The notes under the pieces are model-generated. The model was not told the origin of the DNA. It did no database searches and saw only the letters and a list, made by a program, of their open reading frames with translations. Of a DNA stretch of 32,071 nucleotides, positions 8,704 through 16,842 are shown piece by piece (position 1 is the first letter of the stretch; the number at the start of each line of letters is the position of its first letter). The position numbers and the translations under genes were made by a program. The stretch covers positions 1 to 32,071 of the forward strand of contig JAHHGS010000126.1 in the NCBI GenBank assembly GCA_019359715.1, written 5' to 3'. This DNA comes from Aphanocapsa sp. GSE-SYN-MK-11-07L (lineage in GTDB: Bacteria > Cyanobacteriota > Cyanobacteriia > Thermosynechococcales > Thermosynechococcaceae).

Positions 8704-9693
8704 TCACGCTGGTTTAACCAGCTCAATGAATGGGGAAGCCATTTCCAGCACCGATAGCCCACCATGAGCTAGGGTTGGATAACCGCCTGCACTTCTCCAC
8801 TTCCGCCGTCCCAGCACAAATCGTTTCTGCCCATGCCGAGAAGTCAATACTAAGTCAACCGGGGGAAACCAGGCACTGCCACTGGTCACATCGTCAGATG
8901 AGCGCCCACTCCTAAACACATTTTTGAGATGTTTCGCTTGTTCCTCAGTTGCATCAGAGAATAGACCGCTGGCAGCATAGCCATGATCAGATGTGATAAC
9001 GAGCTGTCGCCCCAGCGTGAGGCGATCAATGAGATGCCAAAACTCAGGGCTGGTTAACTTACTCGCGGCTTCGGTTGCCAGTGCCCCCAGCCCTTTACCT
9101 GGGTCAGCAAAATCATGAATTCGGGAATCAGGCCACTGATGCCACAACACCCAGTTCGGCTCCAACCCAATTAAATCAAGGCAGTCTACCCAGGGAAGAT
9201 CAACACAATCCGTTTGCGCTCCCTGTAAGCGATGAGTTCGGCTGGCTCGGTTGTTTTCTAAATCGGAGCGTTGCCCAAAACCCAGTGCCTTTGCAAAAGG
9301 TGTTGTATCTCCTGGCAGTTCTGCCCCCGTCACCCTGGCAGAAACCTCAAACCCTCGTTCTTTGGCACCATACAGAATCCAGGGTGCTTCTCGGAGCGAA
9401 AGCCCATCTAGAATCAGCACCGCTTTTCCGGTCGGTTGCTCCCACCAATCTGTGAGAGCCTGCGATGTCTGCTCTACACTCTGCTCAAAGTCACGCCAGA
9501 GTTCCCATCCACTAGAGGAGAGTACCAAATCTAAATCTGCCAATGCGGCATCTCTTGCAATCACCTCTTTATCTACTGATTTAGTTGTCAGAGGCGGATT
9601 ACAAATATCCCAAGCATATTCAAAGATCGCTTTCCAGGCGCTAGCGGGAAGAGCTGTTTGAATTTTTTCGAGTAAGTAGCGGGGAGTAGCCAT
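8704..9693 (-). CDS. pglZ: Compact PglZ-domain protein (alkaline phosphatase superfamily)
   Basis: The 329-aa protein carries the PglZ signatures of the alkaline-phosphatase fold: VLILDGLSLREAPWIL, with the metal-binding D96; VITSDHGYA (D236, H237); and AHGGLSVLEMASPFIEL (H310), the typical PglZ C-terminal block. PglZ is the hallmark component of Pgl and BREX phage-defence systems, where it is required for protection although its substrate is not settled. Most BREX PglZ proteins are much longer (600-900 aa); this one is nearly the bare domain. Its ATG overlaps the stop of the upstream ATPase gene (TGATG), indicating translational coupling and probably a fixed ratio or complex with that ATPase. 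Confidence 0.85.
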   Translation of the reverse strand: MATPRYLLEKIQTALPASAWKAIFEYAWDICNPPLTTKSVDKEVIARDAALADLDLVLSSSGWELWRDFEQSVEQTSQALTDWWEQPTGKAVLILDGLSLREAPWILYGAKERGFEVSARVTGAELPGDTTPFAKALGFGQRSDLENNRASRTHRLQGAQTDCVDLPWVDCLDLIGLEPNWVLWHQWPDSRIHDFADPGKGLGALATEAASKLTSPEFWHLIDRLTLGRQLVITSDHGYAASGLFSDATEEQAKHLKNVFRSGRSSDDVTSGSAWFPPVDLVLTSRHGQKRFVLGRRKWRSAGGYPTLAHGGLSVLEMASPFIELVKPA

Positions 9694-12431
9694 CAGTTCT
9701 CCTCTTCTAGGTCGAGTTCATAGGTTAATCCATCCGGCAAGCTCTTCAGCAGCTTCTGAAGTTGTGCCCCAGTCAGTGCGCCCACTTTTAGGGAAAGATT
9801 TTGTATAGGTGTTGCAGGGCCGATTCTCCATTCATCAGATACCTTGGCATAGAGATTCAAAGCAGATGTAGCAGGAGCCGTCCGTCGTTCCACCCTCGTA
9901 GGTTGAGGATCGTCAAAAATTGAGCCACTGGATGGTTCATGTGCTCCAGGAACGGGCGACCATTGATCTGGATAACCACCTCCATTGGCATCTCCAGTAC
10001 CCTCTTGAGTGGGTGGTGGAGGAGTAACTTCGTCTGGTTTGCGATCGCTAGGTTTAGGCTGGAGAACTGCTGGTGGTTCAGATTGCCTCCCTGTTCCATC
10101 TGAACTGGGAACAGGCTGGGGCAATAAAATTTTCGTTTCATCCAAATGTTTGCCAGTGCCCAGTTTTCCCTTCATCCGATGCCAGGCAGTATCCTCATCC
10201 TCTCCAGGCTTTGCCTGTAAATACGCCATGCCGCGTAGGTCGATCGCAATTTCGCCACGGGCGCACACTCGCAGCAGCCTTTCTTTAACCTGGATTTCAC
10301 CTAGCCAAGGGATACAGTCTTTCCCTGATGGTCGCGGCTCCTGCAACTCGCGCAGCAGTTTACCGACTGAGTCGCTATTTGCTGCGGCATCCCGCACATA
10401 CTCCTCAAAATCTTCCGGGATGAAGACATCTTTGCGAATGCGCTCTTCAATCGCATCCGGAATCTTGTCTCCCTGAGTATTTACACCCTCAACGATAAAT
10501 TCACAGCGTTTGGAGTCAGCGTAATTCCAAATATTCAGTAGGGCAAAGCGATCAAACTGGGTTTTAAGTTTATCCTTCAGTTCTTTTTCATAGCGAGTCT
10601 TAATGCCTCGATATTCTGAGCTGTGGGCTTTCCACTGGTCTGCCACCATAATTGCTCGCGCCAAGACCAGCAGTTCCCGATCCTGATAAATATTTGTAGT
10701 TCCTGACTTGGGTAATAGAAACCGAATAGTATTCCGCAGTTTTTGTACATGCTCTTTTAACCAAGTGCCCAAGCGTTCGTTCAACTTTTCAGGTGCCTCT
10801 GGCAGGACAAGAATAGGTAGGCGATCGTCCCAGCGGTCTGGATGTTCAGACGGATCTAAAGTGCTCCAAGGATCTTTTAGCCAATTTTGTGGCAGAACGA
10901 TTACCCGAAACGCTCTGGCTATGGCTTCAGAACCGCCTAGAATGTAGCGAACTTGCTTTGCTAGTTGAGCATGATCAGACCCGTTTGTGAATAGTCGATC
11001 GTTGCGGGCATGGGCCATCAGCTTTGTGGTAGCGTTCTCACCCTCACGGAAAATGTATCGGTTGCCGCAGGCATGAATATTAAAACTGTTCTCTACGATC
11101 GTGGCTAACTCGACTTGAAAGGCATTATCGTCAATCGGCTGCGATCGAGTGATATCAATTTGAAGCGTCGCTGGTTCTGCACCAGCTAAATTTTCAACGG
11201 TGAGAGAGCGAAGCCATAATGCTCCCAATATTTCAGAAAGATGAGGAACGATAGCATCGGGATTGTTTACTGCATGTCTTACCGCAGTTAGATTGCGTTG
11301 AGCTTTTTCGCGCAAGTTAGCATGCTGTTGGTTTGTTACTGCATCTAATAAGCCAACCGCCTCGATAGTATTATCATCCAGTCTAAAATCAGCCGCTGTG
11401 ATAATTGGAAGTCCTTCGGAAGATTTGAACAGGTAAGCCAAAATTTTAATCAGCTCACGTGTTTCTTGAGCAGTTGTATTCACCATTACTTGGTCTTCAA
11501 GCAACTGTATCAACTCAGGTGAAAAGGGCCAAGACTCAAGAAATTCAGTTTTTCTCCGTTCTTGTTCGGCTGAAGACACTAATGCAAGACGGAAATACTC
11601 TGAAACATGGGGCTCAAGCAGCTTCTCAATTTGCTGTGACTTAATATCTAATCGATTCTCAAACAAGCGATGAAGTAAAAGGCGGCGGCGGTCATGAGAG
11701 GCGTGAGAACCCTTAAAATCTACTAATACTGGATGAACTCGATTTATTTGTTGAAAAGCATCTGTAGTGCCATCACGAACCGATATTACTAGAGCAAGTA
11801 GGTCTGGATACTCCTTTGAAATTTCAGATAAATTTTGGATGAAGCTAAATGCCCAGTTACGAGTAGGGCGTTGTTTGGTATCACTTAAACCATCAAACCA
11901 GGTTTGAAATTCATCCAGAATCAGTACAACTGGTCGATGCTGCAATAGCTCCAAAATAAGGTCGTATGGAGGTGAATCAGTTTTCTTATCCCCCATGCCC
12001 ACCCATTTTTCCTGGATATATTGACCATGTGGATGGAATTCAAAAAGTAGATTCCACAAATACTTGTGCTTCTGACGATTGAGATTAGAACTAATGACTA
12101 TTGCATTAGCACGAGGAGTCAAAGTAGCAAGCTTCGGTTCTTGTAACTGATTTGCCCAATGTTGTAACCAGTTTGCCGCAGCCGTTGGATTATTCAAGAT
12201 GTGATCCAAGGCTGCCATTAAATGAGACTTTCCCTGCCCCCGCGCACCCACAAGAACCACAGGGTAACCTTGTCCAGGAGTAATAGCCCCTATTGCATTA
12301 ATCAAGTCTGTAGAGGGATAAGTGATGTCTAAAAAAGCTCCGGCAGATAGCTTCTTTGCCTCTGCGATCTCAATTTGCGTACCCTTCAGGCGCTTGCCTT
12401 GGAACTCCTGACGTAGCTTTAATTCAAGCAT
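9693..12431 (-). CDS. Large P-loop ATPase of PglY/BrxC or DUF499 type
   Basis: The frame opens at a TTG at 12485, but the in-frame ATG at 12431 follows AAGAGGA and gives MLELKLRQEFQGKRLKGTQ, so a 912-aa protein is preferred. Walker A is GARGQGKSH (62-70) and Walker B is VVLILDEFQTWF (168-179). The aromatic DEFQTW block followed by a long helical region and no second ATPase domain is like the giant ATPases PglY/BrxC and the DUF499 proteins that accompany PglZ and adenine methylases in defence loci. I cannot separate these families without a profile search. The region from about residue 740 to 860 is Pro/Gly/Ser-rich and probably a disordered linker to a small C-terminal domain. It is the first gene of the operon and is coupled to pglZ by a 1-nt overlap. 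Confidence 0.8.
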   Translation of the reverse strand: MLELKLRQEFQGKRLKGTQIEIAEAKKLSAGAFLDITYPSTDLINAIGAITPGQGYPVVLVGARGQGKSHLMAALDHILNNPTAAANWLQHWANQLQEPKLATLTPRANAIVISSNLNRQKHKYLWNLLFEFHPHGQYIQEKWVGMGDKKTDSPPYDLILELLQHRPVVLILDEFQTWFDGLSDTKQRPTRNWAFSFIQNLSEISKEYPDLLALVISVRDGTTDAFQQINRVHPVLVDFKGSHASHDRRRLLLHRLFENRLDIKSQQIEKLLEPHVSEYFRLALVSSAEQERRKTEFLESWPFSPELIQLLEDQVMVNTTAQETRELIKILAYLFKSSEGLPIITAADFRLDDNTIEAVGLLDAVTNQQHANLREKAQRNLTAVRHAVNNPDAIVPHLSEILGALWLRSLTVENLAGAEPATLQIDITRSQPIDDNAFQVELATIVENSFNIHACGNRYIFREGENATTKLMAHARNDRLFTNGSDHAQLAKQVRYILGGSEAIARAFRVIVLPQNWLKDPWSTLDPSEHPDRWDDRLPILVLPEAPEKLNERLGTWLKEHVQKLRNTIRFLLPKSGTTNIYQDRELLVLARAIMVADQWKAHSSEYRGIKTRYEKELKDKLKTQFDRFALLNIWNYADSKRCEFIVEGVNTQGDKIPDAIEERIRKDVFIPEDFEEYVRDAAANSDSVGKLLRELQEPRPSGKDCIPWLGEIQVKERLLRVCARGEIAIDLRGMAYLQAKPGEDEDTAWHRMKGKLGTGKHLDETKILLPQPVPSSDGTGRQSEPPAVLQPKPSDRKPDEVTPPPPTQEGTGDANGGGYPDQWSPVPGAHEPSSGSIFDDPQPTRVERRTAPATSALNLYAKVSDEWRIGPATPIQNLSLKVGALTGAQLQKLLKSLPDGLTYELDLEEEN

Positions 12432-12544
12432 TCGAGCAGATCCTCTTAAATCCAATCTATACACATAACATTCCCAAAATCCCAAATCTGTTTTGATTCA
12501 GATCTGTGACTGCTGGCAGTCAGTACTAGTAGTGCCCTAAATCC

Positions 12545-12574
12545 ATAGTAATTGAAACTTGAATAAAACGTCAA
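12545..12574 (-). promoter_or_regulatory. Sigma-70-like promoter of the defence operon
   Basis: On the minus strand TTGACG (12574-12569) is followed after 18 nt by TACTAT (12550-12545). Transcription would start near 12538, about 107 nt before the ATPase ATG. The -35 box is one half-site of the inverted repeats at 12569-12635, so a bound repressor would block it. Confidence 0.6.
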
Positions 12575-12635
12575 TGAAATACTTGACGAAAAAATCAATA
12601 TGAGGCTAGTCTGTATTTATTGACGAAAAAGTCAA
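12569..12635. promoter_or_regulatory. Operator-like array of TTGAC/GTCAA half-sites
   Basis: Two inverted repeats are present: CGTCAA-8 nt-TTGACG (12569-12588) and TTGAC-6 nt-GTCAA (12620-12635). The 16-nt element TTGACGAAAAAATCAA at 12583-12598 repeats with one mismatch at 12620-12635, start to start 37 bp. They lie between the divergent ATPase and exonuclease genes and cover the -35 box of the former. Dyads of this size suit an XRE-type dimer; the helicase at the operon's end carries such a domain. Confidence 0.55.
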
Positions 12636-12746
12636 CTACCAGGGTTTGATTATCAGATTTATTGATTTAGCGGCTTTGAGAAGTAGCCGTTGCGACTGCT
12701 TGCATCCGAGTATCGTTTGAACAGTTTATTGAATAGGGAGATTTAC

Positions 12747-13469
12747 ATGATTGAGCAGGTTTTGATTGTTGATACTGAGACAACAGGGTTGGAGCTTGAC
12801 AATGGTCAGGTCATTGAGATTGGAGCCATTCTGTACTCACTGCGCCATCAAACGACAATTCAGCAGGCATCTGTTCTATTACCAGCGAAAGACAACCCAG
12901 CAGAAAACATCAACCGCATAAAATCGGCTGCCTTAGCAACTCTATCCCCATCTATCGCAGAGTTGGGAATAGCAACCATCTTAGATATGGCTCGGATGGC
13001 TGATGTAGTTGCAGCGCATAACGCTGTGTTTGATCGTAAATGGTTTGGCTCTACGGGAATTAATGGTGCCTTATTGCCTAATCTCGTTGCTACTAACGGT
13101 GATCCTCTCTGCTGGGTTTGTACATGCAACGATTTTGAATGGCCAAATCAAACGCGACCAGGACAATCTCTAATCGAACTTGCTCTAGCTCATGACATTG
13201 GAGTATATGCTAATCACCGCGCTCTGACTGACTGCCAACTGTTGGCTGCTCTATTTGACAGAATGGAAAATGTACAAGCAATGTTTGAGAGAGCACTGAG
13301 ACCCAAGGCCCGGTTTACAGCTCTTGTTTCATACGACAATAGAGATCTAGCTAAACAGGCTGGATTCAAATGGTTCTCTGATCGCAAGGTATGGGAACGA
13401 GTTATGGCTGTAGAAGATGCACAGCAGCTTCCGTTCCGGGTCAGATGCCTTGAGTTTTTAGCTCATTAG
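12747..13469 (+). CDS. DnaQ/ExoIII-type 3'-5' exonuclease with small C-terminal domain
   Basis: This 240-aa DEDDh exonuclease has Exo I DTETTGL (D9, E11), Exo II AHNAVFDRKWF (D96), and Exo III HRALTDC (H157, D162). The catalytic set is complete, so it should be active on DNA or RNA 3' ends. After about residue 180 comes a short domain, FTALVSYDNRDLAKQAGFKWFSDRKVWERVM, resembling DUF5710-like modules, which have a conserved GFKW...KVW pattern. The ATG at 12747 has an AGGGAG ribosome-binding site; the frame is open 19 codons further up but without one. It is transcribed divergently from the defence operon and shares its control region, so it may be an accessory of the locus or only a neighbour. 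Confidence 0.85.
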   Translation: MIEQVLIVDTETTGLELDNGQVIEIGAILYSLRHQTTIQQASVLLPAKDNPAENINRIKSAALATLSPSIAELGIATILDMARMADVVAAHNAVFDRKWFGSTGINGALLPNLVATNGDPLCWVCTCNDFEWPNQTRPGQSLIELALAHDIGVYANHRALTDCQLLAALFDRMENVQAMFERALRPKARFTALVSYDNRDLAKQAGFKWFSDRKVWERVMAVEDAQQLPFRVRCLEFLAH

Positions 13470-13494
13470 ATTCTTGCGCTATTTCGAGACTCCG

Positions 13495-14502
13495 TTAGCT
13501 GACCAGATCTGCCTTGATCCAGGCAAAGATTTGTCTGGCGGTGGCAATATACCTTTGGATTGTGGGGGCGGCAGCGGTTGAATTGGCGGCTTGCCAATTG
13601 TTAACCAGACTAAAGTAAACCCAGCGGTTATTTACCCACACTCCGCCAGCCACGGACATTACATAGTCGGGTGCGGCATCAATACTGCCGCCTTTTAGAA
13701 AGGCGCTGGTACCGAGGGGCATGGTGGGGGCGATCGCATCGGCCAGGGACAAAATGGCTCGGAAATTGGCCAGGGTGGCAGGCTGCTGAAAAAATTCGCC
13801 CTGGAGGGCGCGGGCGTAAAACGAGACAAAATCGTTGGGTGAGCCGACCATTGTTTCGGTGTCATTAATAATTGGTCGGGCCGGGTAGGGGCTTTTGGGC
13901 GCATTCATGAGCTGATTCATCCTGTCCCAACTAATCGTTTGCCAGTTGGGGTCGCCAGAAATGTAGCCAAAAAACTGGCGGGTGCTGGTGGGAATGCGGG
14001 TATTCTTGAGGCCAATTTCGCTGATAAACTGGCGGACTTGCGCTGCTCCAACTCGCTTCAGGGCCATGTCCGTCGCCGTGTTGTCGCTGTGGGAAATCAT
14101 TGCCTCCAGCACGGTTTGAGCAGTGACTTTACCCGTTAAGTTTGGCGGGTTAAAGACAGAACTGCTGAGGGAAAAGACTGAATCATCAAGGGTAAGTTGC
14201 TCTTGCAGCGAAAGCTTGCCTGCTTCGACCTGGCGCAGAAATTCTGTCAGCACGTAAGCTTTAAATGAGCTGCCGCAAAATAGCGGTGTGTCGGGATTGA
14301 GGCTGACTGACCATTCTGGGCTAGTTGGGCTGGCAGGGGCTAAAAACTTGAGCGCCTTTTGTCCAGGCAATTCGTCAACAGCAGCCAAAATTCGATCACC
14401 TAAATTGCCCTGGAGCGATCGCCCAACGGCTGGATAAATGCCTGCCCCCAGAGCGGCCGTTGTCGCAGCCCCCAACAAGAAAATCCGGCGGGATTGATTC
14501 AT
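13495..14502 (-). CDS. Class A beta-lactamase-like serine hydrolase with Tat signal
   Basis: The protein has the three motifs of penicillin-binding-type serine hydrolases: S78-x-x-K81 (GSSFK), S139-D140-N141 (SHSDN) and K270-G-G (LKGG). Order and spacing fit class A beta-lactamases. The N-terminus SRRIFLLGAA followed by an Ala/Gly-rich hydrophobic stretch is a twin-arginine signal, so the protein is probably exported folded to the periplasm. I do not see a clear omega-loop ExxLN (Glu166), the deacylating base of true class A enzymes; the corresponding segment reads INDTETMVGSPND. It may therefore be a peptidase or esterase or a slow lactamase, and a resistance function should not be assumed. 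It is monocistronic and divergent from cysT. Confidence 0.82.
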   Translation of the reverse strand: MNQSRRIFLLGAATTAALGAGIYPAVGRSLQGNLGDRILAAVDELPGQKALKFLAPASPTSPEWSVSLNPDTPLFCGSSFKAYVLTEFLRQVEAGKLSLQEQLTLDDSVFSLSSSVFNPPNLTGKVTAQTVLEAMISHSDNTATDMALKRVGAAQVRQFISEIGLKNTRIPTSTRQFFGYISGDPNWQTISWDRMNQLMNAPKSPYPARPIINDTETMVGSPNDFVSFYARALQGEFFQQPATLANFRAILSLADAIAPTMPLGTSAFLKGGSIDAAPDYVMSVAGGVWVNNRWVYFSLVNNWQAANSTAAAPTIQRYIATARQIFAWIKADLVS

Positions 14503-14715
14503 GACGTTGATTTGAAAAGCAAAATGATGCGCTCAATTATCGCAGACAACGGCTCTGCTGAAAGCAACCAGCATTGAGGCAGAAACAAGCAACTTCTCAT
14601 ATTGGTTAGCGGTTATCAATGCATTCCGATCAGACAGGGGGGCGATCGCTGTTTAATTAAAAGAGGCAACTCCCTAGATCGGTCAGCTTCGCCTGTATTT
14701 TCACAGAAAGTTTCT

Positions 14716-15567
14716 ATGTCATCTGCTGCTTCGAACCCTAAACGAACCTTTGCCCCTTGGACGCGGCTGGCTCACCTGTCTTGGCCATGGCGAATCACCC
14801 TCGGCTACTTGACGCTGATGTTATTTTTGCCCGTGGCCGCCCTGTTCTTAAAAGCCGCTCAGGAACCCCCGGCTAAGTTTTGGGCGATCGCCACTAGCCC
14901 GGTTGCCCTTTCTGCCTACAACGTCACCTTTGTGACGGCGCTGATCGCGGCAGCCATTAACGGCGTATTTGGGATTTTGATTACCTGGGTGCTGGTGCGC
15001 TACGACTTTCCAGGCAAGAAAATTATGGATGCGGCGATCGACTTGCCCTTTGCTTTGCCGACCTCGGTGGCGGGTTTAACCTTGGCCACGGTCTACAGCA
15101 ACAATGGCTGGATCGGTTCGCTGCTGGCTCCGCTGGGGATTAAGGTTGCCTTCACGCGGTTGGGAGTGGGCGTGGCAATGGTGTTTATTTCCTTGCCCTT
15201 TGTCGTGCGGACGCTGCAACCCGTGCTGCAAGAGTTGGAAGTCGAAATTGAAGAAGCAGCTTGGAGCTTAGGTGCCTCGCGCTGGCAAACCTTTTGGCGA
15301 GTGATTTTACCGCCGCTAGTGCCAGCCGCCCTGACTGGAGTAGCGCTGGGGTTTTCGCGGGCAGTCGGTGAGTATGGCTCAGTTGTGATTGTGGCGGCCA
15401 ATGTCCCTTTTCAAGATTTGATTGCCCCGGTGCTGATTTTTCAGCGGCTAGAACAGTACGACTACACGGGCGCTACGGTGATTGGCACTGTCTTACTAAT
15501 TGTCTCGCTGCTGGTCTTGCTGGCGATTAACTTACTGCAAGCCTGGAGGAGGCGCTATGAGTCCTAG
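14716..15567 (+). CDS. cysT: Sulfate/thiosulfate ABC transporter permease CysT
   Basis: This is the inner-membrane permease of the CysTWA sulfate importer. It is about 283 aa, with six hydrophobic segments and the cytoplasmic EAA loop EEAAWSLGASRWQTFWRVILPPL that contacts the ATPase; FSRAVGEYGSVVIVA is typical of CysT/CysU. The ATG giving MSSAASNPKRTF is preferred over an upstream start in the same frame because the added residues look random. It overlaps cysW by 11 nt, so the two permeases are co-translated and would form the membrane heterodimer. The sulfate-binding protein and the CysA ATPase are not in the window, so partners must be encoded elsewhere. Confidence 0.93.
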   Translation: MSSAASNPKRTFAPWTRLAHLSWPWRITLGYLTLMLFLPVAALFLKAAQEPPAKFWAIATSPVALSAYNVTFVTALIAAAINGVFGILITWVLVRYDFPGKKIMDAAIDLPFALPTSVAGLTLATVYSNNGWIGSLLAPLGIKVAFTRLGVGVAMVFISLPFVVRTLQPVLQELEVEIEEAAWSLGASRWQTFWRVILPPLVPAALTGVALGFSRAVGEYGSVVIVAANVPFQDLIAPVLIFQRLEQYDYTGATVIGTVLLIVSLLVLLAINLLQAWRRRYES

Positions 15568-16414
15568 TCCTCAGATCAATGCTGCTCCGACCGAGCAGCG
15601 CTGGCCCGTTGGTAAGTTTGCTCTGATTACGATCGCCGTTCTTTACTTGGGTCTGGTGATCTTTGTGCCGGCGGTGAATGTGTTTGCCCAAGCCTTCAAA
15701 AATGGGATGGGGCCATTTTTAAGTAATTTAGTCGAGCGGGATTTTTTACATGCGGTGCAGTTGACGCTGATGATTTCGCTGATTGTTGTCCCGATCAACA
15801 CCGTGTTTGGCTTGTGTGCGGCCTGGGCGATCGCCCGCCACAAGTTTCCTGGTCGATCCCTGGTGATCAGCATTTTGGATGTGCCATTTTCAATTTCCCC
15901 CGTTGTCTCCGGCTTGATGATTGTCTTGCTCTACGGTCGCAACGGTTGGTTTGGCCCCTGGCTGCAACAGGCTGACCTGAAAATTATTTTTGCCCTGCCT
16001 GGGATGGTATTAGCCACTGCCTTTGTCACCCTGCCCTTTGTTGCCCGTGAAGTGATTCCAGTCCTGGAAGAGGTGGGCAGCGATCAAGAAGAAGCAGCCT
16101 GCACTCTGGGCGCGAACGATTGGCAAATATTTTGGCGGGTCACACTACCGAATATTCGCTGGGGCTTGCTCTACGGTGTAATTTTGACCAATGCCAGAGC
16201 AATGGGAGAATTTGGAGCAGTCTCAGTTGTCTCTGGTAATATTGCTGGTCAAACCCAAACCTTGCCTCTATTCGTCGAAGAAGCTTACAAGCAATATCAA
16301 ACTGAATCTGCCTTTTCTGCTGCTGTTTTGCTGGCTTTTCTGGCGGTGATCACCTTAATTCTAAAGGAAATTCTGGAGCGAAAAACCCGGATTAAAGACG
16401 TTGCAGAGGAATAA
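15557..16414 (+). CDS. cysW: Sulfate/thiosulfate ABC transporter permease CysW
   Basis: This is the second permease of the sulfate importer: about 285 aa, several membrane helices, EAA loop EEAACTLGANDWQIFWRVTLP and the CysW block ARAMGEFGAVSVVSGNIAGQTQTLPL. The chosen ATG follows a near-perfect AGGAGG ribosome-binding site located inside the end of cysT, which shows tight translational coupling. The C-terminus is charged and cytoplasmic. No cysA follows; the next gene, tatA, is unrelated and 134 bp away. Confidence 0.93.
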   Translation: MSPSPQINAAPTEQRWPVGKFALITIAVLYLGLVIFVPAVNVFAQAFKNGMGPFLSNLVERDFLHAVQLTLMISLIVVPINTVFGLCAAWAIARHKFPGRSLVISILDVPFSISPVVSGLMIVLLYGRNGWFGPWLQQADLKIIFALPGMVLATAFVTLPFVAREVIPVLEEVGSDQEEAACTLGANDWQIFWRVTLPNIRWGLLYGVILTNARAMGEFGAVSVVSGNIAGQTQTLPLFVEEAYKQYQTESAFSAAVLLAFLAVITLILKEILERKTRIKDVAEE

Positions 16415-16548
16415 GACGAGGAACCACAACGCCTCTGATGTTCACAAATCCCATAGGATGGCTGTATCTGCGCGAGCTAGGTCTTTGAGTTTAGCTAAAC
16501 TCAGCGGCAGAAGTTAATGCTTAATCACAAGTTGTACGGGAGTTCGAT

Positions 16549-16731
16549 ATGTTTAATCTGGGTTGGTTAGAAGTCAGTTTGATTCTGCTGGCGCTGATTT
16601 TAGTATTCGGCCCAAAGAAATTACCTGAACTGGGCGGCTCAATTGGCAAAACCCTGCGTGGGTTCAAAGATGAACTCCAGCAAACTAACCAACTTGAAGA
16701 AGAAGATGAAGAGGGCGATCGCAAAAACTAA
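16549..16731 (+). CDS. tatA: Sec-independent translocase component TatA/TatE
   Basis: The 60-aa protein has the TatA/E architecture: an N-terminal transmembrane helix (LEVSLILLALILVFG), the hinge FGPKKLPELGGSIGK, an amphipathic helix (TLRGFKDEL) and an acidic, charged tail. TatA oligomerises to form the passage for folded proteins carrying twin-arginine signals. No tatB or tatC is adjacent, which is usual in cyanobacteria. A Tat-signal protein is encoded 2 kb away. Confidence 0.93.
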   Translation: MFNLGWLEVSLILLALILVFGPKKLPELGGSIGKTLRGFKDELQQTNQLEEEDEEGDRKN

Positions 16732-16842
16732 AGGGCAGCTTCGTCCAATTTGCCAGTGATACGCTATAGCCACACTCTGAGGTAATGCCATGACTGCCCT
16801 CGTTCTGAACCTGAAACCGATTTGATTTTTTGAGCGCATTTT

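Noticed and set aside
2072-12431. Reading the locus as a DISARM system because of the SNF2 helicase and adenine methylase
   Set aside because: No DrmA helicase, DrmB (DUF1998) or DrmC phospholipase-like protein is present, and PglZ is not a DISARM component.
9693-12431. Firm assignment of the ATPase to either BrxC/PglY or DUF499
   Set aside because: The Walker motifs and size fit both; only a profile search would decide, so the call is left open.
12690-12746. Longer exonuclease start at 12690
   Set aside because: The ATG at 12747 has an AGGGAG ribosome-binding site and begins directly with the Exo I strand; the extra residues resemble nothing.
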